Shown here piece by piece: positions 58,545 through 64,000 of a stretch of DNA of 64,000 nucleotides. Source of the stretch: Luteitalea pratensis. GTDB taxonomy: Bacteria; Acidobacteriota; Vicinamibacteria; Vicinamibacterales; Vicinamibacteraceae. The notes below the pieces were generated by a model. The model worked only from the letters and a program-made list of their open reading frames with translations, ran no database searches and was not told the DNA's origin. Location: positions 7,413,001-7,477,000 of the forward strand of contig NZ_CP015136.1 in the NCBI RefSeq assembly GCF_001618865.1, read 5' to 3'. The number at the start of each line of letters is the position of its first letter. Within the stretch, counting starts at the first letter, position 1. Position numbers and translations under genes: made by a program.

Positions 58545-59333
58545 TCAGGCCTTCGCGGACGCGGCGCGACGAGGCGCCGCGCCATTGCGGGACAGGAGTT
58601 CATGGGAAAGGGCGACGTAGGCCTCGGCGCCACGCGACCGGGGGTCGTACAGCAGGACGGGTAACCCGTGGCTCGGCGCTTCCGCCAGGCGAACATTTCG
58701 GGGGATGACCGTGTTGAAGACCTTCTCTTCGAAGAACTGCCGGATCTCCCTGGCGACTTGGGCGCCGAGATTCGTGCGATCCCCGTACATGGTCAACACG
58801 ACTCCCTCCACGTCGAGACCAGGGTTGAGACTGTTGCCGATCCTGGACAACGTCGCCATCAGGTCCGCCAGTCCCTCGAGCGCAAAATACTCGCAGTGCA
58901 ACGGGATCAGGACCGTGTCGGCCGCCACCAGCGCATTGAGAGTCAGCAACCCGAGCGATGGGGGCGTATCGATGAGGATGAAGTCGTAGCGGTCCCGCAC
59001 GGTTGCCAGGAGTTTGCGCAGGCGGCGCTCACGTTCCTCGAGGGGCACCAATTCCACTTCCGCTCCGGCCAGATGACGGTCGGCGGGAACGAGATGAAGC
59101 AGGTCCACTGGCGTCTGGAGAATCGGCAACTCGCCGTGCCCGAGCAGTGCCTCGTACACCGTGTGCTCGGTCCCCGCCTTCTGGCCCAGGCCGCTGGTGA
59201 GATTCCCCTGCGGATCCATGTCGACGACGAGGACGCGCTGATCGGCCATCGCAAGCGACGCGGCGAGGTTGATCGTGGTGGTGGTCTTGCCGACCCCACC
59301 CTTCTGGTTGGACACCGCGATGATCTTGCTCAT
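58545..59333 (-). CDS. parA: Chromosome-partitioning ATPase ParA/Soj
   Basis: A 262-residue deviant Walker ATPase. KGGVGKTTTTINL near 11-23 has the signature Lys, VLVVDMDPQGN is the A' box and FILIDTPPSLG the B box. It binds non-specific DNA as an ATP dimer and is stimulated by ParB. The ATG at 59333 begins the conserved MSKIIAVSNQ; the frame to 59612 crosses a parS site and is not used. Confidence 0.96.
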   Translation of the reverse strand: MSKIIAVSNQKGGVGKTTTTINLAASLAMADQRVLVVDMDPQGNLTSGLGQKAGTEHTVYEALLGHGELPILQTPVDLLHLVPADRHLAGAEVELVPLEERERRLRKLLATVRDRYDFILIDTPPSLGLLTLNALVAADTVLIPLHCEYFALEGLADLMATLSRIGNSLNPGLDVEGVVLTMYGDRTNLGAQVAREIRQFFEEKVFNTVIPRNVRLAEAPSHGLPVLLYDPRSRGAEAYVALSHELLSRNGAAPRRAASAKA

Positions 59334-59550
59334 GACCTGATGGCTGCCTGGCGGGATGGCGAGCGACCAAGGAGGGGTCGCCGTGACGTCGTCGCCCAAC
59401 AGCGGCAACGGACGAACCCGGGGCGAACCGGCAGGATACCATCGCATGGCCCGACGTCGCCTCGACTGGTTGGTTCGCTTGGGTGAACCCACATTAGAGA
59501 CCACCTGTAGAGCTGAGACAGCTAGGCACAACGACTGATGTGCTCTGTGG

Positions 59551-59566
59551 TGTTCCACGTGGAGCA
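59551..59566. promoter_or_regulatory. parS-like site, imperfect
   Basis: TGTTCCACGTGGAGCA, one mismatch from a perfect palindrome of the parS type (consensus TGTTTCACGTGAAACA). Confidence 0.75.
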
Positions 59567-59674
59567 CTGAAGAGCTTCGCGGAGTTGGGGCCGTTTGGCG
59601 ACGTTCCAGCACAACAGGATCCCGTCAGCTTGCGCCGAGTGCGTACTGGTGAGGAACTCTGTGTGCCACTACGA

Positions 59675-59690
59675 TGTTCCACGTGGAACA
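59675..59690. promoter_or_regulatory. parS site
   Basis: TGTTCCACGTGGAACA, a perfect palindrome matching the parS consensus in 14 of 16 positions. Confidence 0.9.
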
Positions 59691-59700
59691 TGTGCCCAAT

Positions 59701-59742
59701 AGGGCTTAGGGCTTAGGGCTCAAGCCTCAAGCCTCCAGCCTC
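59701..59742. repeat. Strand-switching agggctt/aagcctc heptad array
   Basis: Six in-phase heptads: agggctt twice, agggctc, aagcctc twice, cagcctc. The halves can pair. It begins 10 bp after the central parS site. Confidence 0.9.
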
Positions 59743-59773
59743 AGAGACGAGCCCCAAAGCCGTCCAGTAGTTC

Positions 59774-59794
59774 GGCGTTCAGCGTTCGACGTTC
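59774..59794. repeat. ggcgttc-type heptad array (3 units)
   Basis: Units ggcgttc, agcgttc and gacgttc, close to the third parS site. Confidence 0.75.
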
Positions 59795-59810
59795 GTCACT
59801 CTCAGGTTGG

Positions 59811-59826
59811 TGTTCCACGTGGAACA
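59811..59826. promoter_or_regulatory. parS site
   Basis: A second perfect TGTTCCACGTGGAACA, 20 bp downstream of the rsmG stop. Confidence 0.9.
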
Positions 59827-59846
59827 CCGCGTCCCAACATCCAAGC

Positions 59847-60509
59847 TCAGGCGGCTTTTCGGATCACCAGCAGGCGGCTTCGAAGCGACTCCACGAGAGG
59901 AAAATCGCGTTCGACCCGCAGCGGCAGGGGCACCACTGGCGCAGGTTGCGCACCACTCAAGAACCACAACTGTTGACCGCCTGGCCGCAATGCGGCGCCA
60001 AATAGACGCAATTGCTCTGTTTCCGCCCTGACGGCCCGGATAGAAACGACATCCACGGCAGAAAACAGGGAGGGTCTGGACAGGACCTGCTCGAACCGTG
60101 CGGTCTCTACCGTGCACATGGCCAGTGCCAGATGACGTACGACCTCCCGCAGAAACACGGACTTCCGCGTCTTGACCTCGATCATCGTCAGGGCCAGTTC
60201 GGGCCTCGCAATCTTCAGGGGTATGGCCGGTGACCCGCCACCAGATCCGATATCGACGAGGATGCGTGCGTCGTCCGCGATCGCGGCCGCCGCAAGGATG
60301 GGTTCGACAATCAGGCGATCAACAGCTGCATCCGGGTCGTCCAGCGCCGTGAGGTTCATGCGCCGATTCCATCGGTCAAGCAAGAGCAGGTAGTCGACCA
60401 GTTGCTCGACCTGCGAGTCTGGCAACCGCCCCCCGACCTTTGCCAGCCGACGTTCGACCCGCTTTCGTGCGTCGTGCATGTGCGCAGCGCGTACGCCGAC
60501 AACCGTCAT
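59847..60509 (-). CDS. rsmG: 16S rRNA (guanine-527-N7) methyltransferase RsmG
   Basis: A 220-residue SAM-dependent enzyme that methylates G527 of 16S rRNA. LLLLDRWNRRMNLTALDDPD near 42-60 and the SAM-binding strand VDIGSGGGSPAIPLKI (usually DIGTGAGFPGIPL) are visible; EVKTRKSVFLREV follows as the family's E-x-K-K-x-x-FL block with a Thr-Arg variation. The C-terminus is shorter in conserved motifs than in E. coli RsmG. It sits 31 bp after mnmG in the usual order. Confidence 0.92.
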   Translation of the reverse strand: MTVVGVRAAHMHDARKRVERRLAKVGGRLPDSQVEQLVDYLLLLDRWNRRMNLTALDDPDAAVDRLIVEPILAAAAIADDARILVDIGSGGGSPAIPLKIARPELALTMIEVKTRKSVFLREVVRHLALAMCTVETARFEQVLSRPSLFSAVDVVSIRAVRAETEQLRLFGAALRPGGQQLWFLSGAQPAPVVPLPLRVERDFPLVESLRSRLLVIRKAA

Positions 60510-60540
60510 GCGACCTCCTCCGCTGGAAGAGGTCTGCCGA

Positions 60541-62433
60541 TCAGTCCGGCGAGCCTCCAGAAGAGATGTCGTCCGCAGCGACCGTGGCCGACAGGGTCCG
60601 CCGCGAAATAGCCGCCGAGACCAGGGCGAGTGCTGCTGGAGTCATGCCCGACACCGATCCGGCCATGGCCACCGTCGTCGGCCGGACTTCCGTCAGGCGC
60701 TGCTGCAACTCCCGCGACAACCCGGGGAGATCGGTGAACGAGAAGTGAACGGGCACGCGCTGCGATGCATAGCGTTCTGCCCGCAGGACTTCCTGCTCCT
60801 GTCGCCGGACGTAGCCGACGTACCGGCAATCAGCGTCCAGGCTGGCGATGTCGAGTGTGGGGGTCAGCGGGTCGAGGTCCAGTCCGAGCGCGGATTCCGT
60901 CCTGACCAGGTCGGACAGTCGAATGGACGGGTTGCGCAGCGCCTCAGCCGCGGCGACGCGGTCGCCGGAGCCAATCCTGACCAGGGTGGACTGCAGGCGG
61001 GTCGTGTTCGTCGTGTACCGCTGCCGCCTGGTTTCGAACCGCGCCCAGCGCTCGTCGGACACGGTGCCAAGGGAACGCCCAATCGGCGTGAGGCGCAAAT
61101 CGGCGTTGTCGATGCGCAGCCGCAGCCGGTGCTCGGCCCGCGACGTGAACATCCGGTAAGGCTCGAGGCACCCACGCGTGACGAGGTCGTCGACGAGGAT
61201 GCCGACATAGCTTTCGTGCCGTCCGAGGACGATTGGCGGCCGGTTGGTCGCCCTCAGGCCGGCGTTGACGCCAGCCACCCACCCTTGGGCGGCGGCCTCT
61301 TCGTATCCGGAGGTGCCGTTGATCTGGCCGGCGAAGTACAGCCCTCCAATCGTTTTCACTTCCAGCGTGTGGTGAAGGCTCGTTGGCTGGATGAAGTCGT
61401 ACTCGACGGCGTAACCGGGCCGGATCAGTTCGGCGTCCCCAAGACCTGGCAGCGCGCGAACCACCGCGTGCTGCACCTCGGCAGGCAGGCTCATCGAGAA
61501 GCCGTTGATGTAGATCTCGTCCACGTCCAGGCCTTCGGGCTCGAGGAAGACCTGATGCGCCTCCTTGTCGGGGAAGCGCATGACCTTGTCCTCGAGCGAA
61601 GGGCAATACCGCGGGCCTATCCCTGTGATCTGACCGTTATATAGAGGTGAGTCCGCGACCGACGCACGAACCAGCCGATGGACGCGCTCGTTCGTCCGCG
61701 TCGTGTGACAGCACACTTGCGGCTGCGGCAGTTCCGCGGTCTGGAAGGAGAACGGGACAGGTTCCTCGTCGCCGGCCTGTGCCGTCAGCGCCGAGAAGTC
61801 GATCGATCGCCTGTGAACGCGTGGCGGCGTGCCCGTCTTCAGCCGTCCCCCTGCCAAGCCCAGCGATCTGATGGACGCGGCAAGTGCGACCGCTGCGGGT
61901 TCGTCGTATCGGCCCGCCCGGCGCTGCTCGCGACCGACATGGATCAACCCGTCCAGGAACGTCCCCGTCGTCACCACGACCTGTGCGGCTTCGAGGCAGT
62001 GGCCGCCCTCCAGGCGAACGCCACGGACGGCCTCACGCTGCACGATGAGCTCGGAGACCTGCCCATACAACATCGTGACGCCGGGAGCCCACTCGAGGCG
62101 CTCGAGGAGGGCTTCGGCGTACAGCCGCTTGTCCGCTTGCGCACGCGGCGACCAGACGGCGGGGCCACGGCTGCGGTTCAGGAGCCTGAACTGGATGCCG
62201 GTCGCGTCGATGGCCTGGCCCATCAAACCACCGAGCGCATCGATTTCACGCACCAGGTGACCCTTGGCAGTTCCGCCGATCGCTGGATTACAGGGCATTT
62301 GCCCTACTGTTGAGGGCGCTAAGGTGCAGACCACGACCGTCGCGCCAAGCCGCGACGCGGCCCACGCGGCCTCGATGCCCGCGTGACCGGCGCCAATCAC
62401 GACCACGTCTGCGCGATCCAATGAGTCAGTCAT
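60541..62433 (-). CDS. mnmG: tRNA U34 carboxymethylaminomethyl-modifying enzyme MnmG (GidA)
   Basis: A 630-residue FAD enzyme that acts with MnmE on U34 of certain tRNAs. VVVIGAGHAGIEAAWAASR near 10-28 is the FAD Rossmann motif, followed by MPCNPAIGGTAKGHLVREIDALGG, GRLKTGTPPR, the ITGIGPRYCPSLEDKV block and the C-terminal helical domain. Length is normal. The start lies 63 bp after mnmE. Confidence 0.97.
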   Translation of the reverse strand: MTDSLDRADVVVIGAGHAGIEAAWAASRLGATVVVCTLAPSTVGQMPCNPAIGGTAKGHLVREIDALGGLMGQAIDATGIQFRLLNRSRGPAVWSPRAQADKRLYAEALLERLEWAPGVTMLYGQVSELIVQREAVRGVRLEGGHCLEAAQVVVTTGTFLDGLIHVGREQRRAGRYDEPAAVALAASIRSLGLAGGRLKTGTPPRVHRRSIDFSALTAQAGDEEPVPFSFQTAELPQPQVCCHTTRTNERVHRLVRASVADSPLYNGQITGIGPRYCPSLEDKVMRFPDKEAHQVFLEPEGLDVDEIYINGFSMSLPAEVQHAVVRALPGLGDAELIRPGYAVEYDFIQPTSLHHTLEVKTIGGLYFAGQINGTSGYEEAAAQGWVAGVNAGLRATNRPPIVLGRHESYVGILVDDLVTRGCLEPYRMFTSRAEHRLRLRIDNADLRLTPIGRSLGTVSDERWARFETRRQRYTTNTTRLQSTLVRIGSGDRVAAAEALRNPSIRLSDLVRTESALGLDLDPLTPTLDIASLDADCRYVGYVRRQEQEVLRAERYASQRVPVHFSFTDLPGLSRELQQRLTEVRPTTVAMAGSVSGMTPAALALVSAAISRRTLSATVAADDISSGGSPD

Positions 62434-62496
62434 CGCTTACTTGATTGGCACGGACGGTCGTCCACCTGGATGCAGGGACTCCACCGCCTGCAAGAG

Positions 62497-63846
62497 CTAC
62501 TTCCCGAGGCAGAACGTCGAGAATATCGACGCCAGGACATCGTCTGCACTTTCGACGCCGCGCAGATCCTGGAGGGCGGTCAAGGCCTCCTTCAGGTCGG
62601 CGAGGATGTACTCCTCCGACCCGCCGGCGCGCGCCGTCGAGACCGCCTGCGACAGCGCCATTCCACACTCCGCCGCCAGCGATCGATGCCTGGCCCTCGT
62701 AAGAGTGACACCGTCCCACGTCGCCTGGCCGAGGATCGCCGCCAGTCGTGATTCGAGGGCCGCGATACCGGCGCCGTCCTTCGCGCTGACGACCAGTGCG
62801 TCCGGGCCGCACCACGATGGCACTGGAAGCGCGGCTGAGGTTCGCGTATCGCCCTTGCTGATTACACAGATGCGGGATCGCCCGCCAAGCGTGTCCCACA
62901 ACCGCCGCGCCGACGACGCATCATCGCCATCGTCACCGAGGTCGAGCACCAACACGACGACGTCTGCCGACGCCACACTCTCCTCTGCCCGCGATACGCC
63001 CTCACGCTCCACCGCGTCGGTTGCCTCACGGATGCCGGCCGTGTCCACCAGTGTCACCGGGACACCGCCAAACGTCGCGCCCTCCGCCAACAGATCCCGG
63101 GTCGTCCCAGGCACCGGTGTGACGATGGCCCGGTCGCGCTTGAGGAGGGCATTGAACAGGCTCGACTTCCCTGCATTCGGCACCCCGGCGATCACGACCA
63201 GTGCACCATCCCGCAGGCGCTGACCCGACGCGGCCGATCCCATCAACCGCTCGCACGTCGTCGAGAGGCCCTCCAGCCTGCCGACCAGTGCCTCCGGTTC
63301 GATGAAATGAAACCCCTCGTCCGGAAAATCCAGGGACGCTTCGAGCAGTGCCCGCAGTTGCGCGATCTCGTCGCCCATCGCCGCAATGGCGCGGCTCAAC
63401 GCGCCTTCGAGGTGTGAGGAGGCGACGCGCACCTGCGCGGCAGTCGTCGCGTCGATCAGGTCGGCCACGGCTTCTGCCTGGATCAGGTCGAGTTTGCCGT
63501 TCAGGTAGGCACGCAGCGTGAACTCGCCCGGGCGCGCCACGCGCGCGCCCCGTGCCACGCAGGCCTGGAGCACCGCGTCCACGATGACCGGACTGCCATG
63601 CGTGCTGATCTCGGCGGCGTCCTCTCCGGTGAAGGAGTGCGGCGCAGCAAACGTCGTGATCACCGCTGAATCGCTGAGACCGTCGGGCAGTCGCAACTGC
63701 ACGTGCGTCGCCACCCTTGGACGAAACACATGGCGTCCCGCGAGTGCTGCGACCAGTTCGATCGCCCCCGGGCCGCTCAACCGGATGAGCGCCAGCGCGC
63801 CACGCCCCGGAGGCGTCGCGGGCGCCACGATCAGGGTCTCTCGCAC
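62497..63846 (-). CDS. mnmE: tRNA modification GTPase MnmE (TrmE)
   Basis: A 449-residue GTPase. The tetrahydrofolate-binding N-domain (RETLIVAPATPPGRGALALIRLSG in pieces), the helical domain and the inserted G domain are clear: G1 GVPNAGKSS, G2 PGTTRDLL, G3 DTAGI. The G4 motif reads SKGD where NKxD is expected. The C-terminal FCLGK carries the catalytic-type CxGK motif. It pairs with MnmG. The order khpB-mnmE-mnmG-rsmG-parA-parB is the conserved one near many bacterial origins. Confidence 0.96.
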   Translation of the reverse strand: MRETLIVAPATPPGRGALALIRLSGPGAIELVAALAGRHVFRPRVATHVQLRLPDGLSDSAVITTFAAPHSFTGEDAAEISTHGSPVIVDAVLQACVARGARVARPGEFTLRAYLNGKLDLIQAEAVADLIDATTAAQVRVASSHLEGALSRAIAAMGDEIAQLRALLEASLDFPDEGFHFIEPEALVGRLEGLSTTCERLMGSAASGQRLRDGALVVIAGVPNAGKSSLFNALLKRDRAIVTPVPGTTRDLLAEGATFGGVPVTLVDTAGIREATDAVEREGVSRAEESVASADVVVLVLDLGDDGDDASSARRLWDTLGGRSRICVISKGDTRTSAALPVPSWCGPDALVVSAKDGAGIAALESRLAAILGQATWDGVTLTRARHRSLAAECGMALSQAVSTARAGGSEEYILADLKEALTALQDLRGVESADDVLASIFSTFCLGK

Positions 63847-63870
63847 GGGACCGGTCCGTCCCCGCGCGTC

Positions 63871-64000
63871 AGCGCGGCGAGATGATGACCGTCTTCACGA
63901 GGCCGTCGCCCTGGCTCTCGGACGCGACGGCCGGATCCAGCGAGACCTCGAGGTGCACCAGGCGCCGCGAGTACGAATTGAGCGGCCCCATCTCCTGCGG
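63871..64000 (-). CDS. KhpB/Jag R3H-domain RNA-binding protein, C-terminal end
   Basis: Only the last 43 codons are present. They read like the end of the R3H domain (PLNSYSRRLVHLEVSLDP followed by SQGDGLVKTVII), in which the Arg-Arg-x-x-His pattern is expected. The position upstream of mnmE is the normal place of the SpoIIIJ-associated protein gene. The stop at 63871 is 24 bp before the mnmE start. Confidence 0.8.

Larger units (their letters stand above)
59334..59846. other. Intergenic partition region with parS sites and heptad arrays
   Basis: About 510 bp without a gene between parA and rsmG. It holds three parS-like palindromes (59551, 59675, 59811), an agggctt/aagcctc array and a ggcgttc array. 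A promoter for parAB must be here but is not clear; ParB binding probably represses it. Confidence 0.8.

Overview
The window is high-GC bacterial DNA, about two thirds G+C by eye, with tightly packed and mostly minus-strand operons. The best guess for the source is a member of the Acidobacteriota, probably class Vicinamibacteria. This rests on the gene mix: an exosortase-type exopolysaccharide cluster, an ATP synthase operon without a and c subunits, FliA-like sigma and sigma-54 regulators, a selenocysteine SelD, and many short palindromic and heptad repeats. No 16S rRNA or tRNA gene was seen, so the placement is an inference.

Layout. 1-17.4 kb: one long minus-strand exopolysaccharide operon. 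In transcription order it encodes a NusG-like antiterminator, an SLBB export protein, an outer-membrane beta-barrel, a Wzz/GNVR chain-length protein, an ExeA-type ATPase, a tyrosine autokinase, a degenerate GGDEF-like protein, an initiating sugar-phosphate transferase, a WlbB/WlbA/DegT-type amino-sugar set, deacetylases, FemAB/GNAT acyltransferases, a GT2 and an asparagine-synthase-like protein. The order resembles clusters linked to XrtA exosortases; the exosortase itself would lie beyond the left edge. 17.8-26.9 kb: signalling and cell-surface genes (serine beta-lactamase, GAF/SpoIIE phosphatase, FabZ, CsgG-like protein, hybrid histidine kinase, FliA-like sigma factor, a 70-residue stand-alone DHp protein, a sigma-54 response regulator). 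26.9-38.5 kb: a disordered repeat protein, a Dabb protein, DusB, a SurA/PpiC chaperone, Mfd, a DUF3014 protein, an ACT-domain protein and a Tat-exported amidohydrolase. 38.8-46.0 kb: a large secreted kelch/MBG/PxKF protein flanked by a LuxR-type regulator and a NarX/DegS-type histidine kinase. 46.1-49.9 kb: a VapB-like antitoxin with a truncated VapC, a heptose-phosphate adenylyltransferase, a Wzm/Wzt O-antigen-type exporter and a PP2C phosphatase. 50-56 kb: ATP synthase genes atpF'-F-H-A-G-D-C. 56.4-64 kb: selD (a selenoprotein gene with in-frame TGA), then the chromosome-maintenance block parB-parA-parS-rsmG-mnmG-mnmE-khpB.

The most unusual feature is a window-wide set of short tandem arrays built on a 7-bp period but on many unrelated sequences (aattcag, gggtacc, agggctt/aagcctc, gtaggct, ggcgttc, aaatttc). 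Many switch strand in the middle and can fold into hairpins. They sit between genes, supply or touch stop codons (dusB, mfd, the Dabb gene, the sigma-54 regulator) and are translated inside several genes. A second family of GTAG-headed REP-like palindromes also intrudes into coding sequence (wlbB, dusB, mfd) and gives rfaE2 its stop codon. Together they suggest a repeat-generating process that shapes gene ends here.
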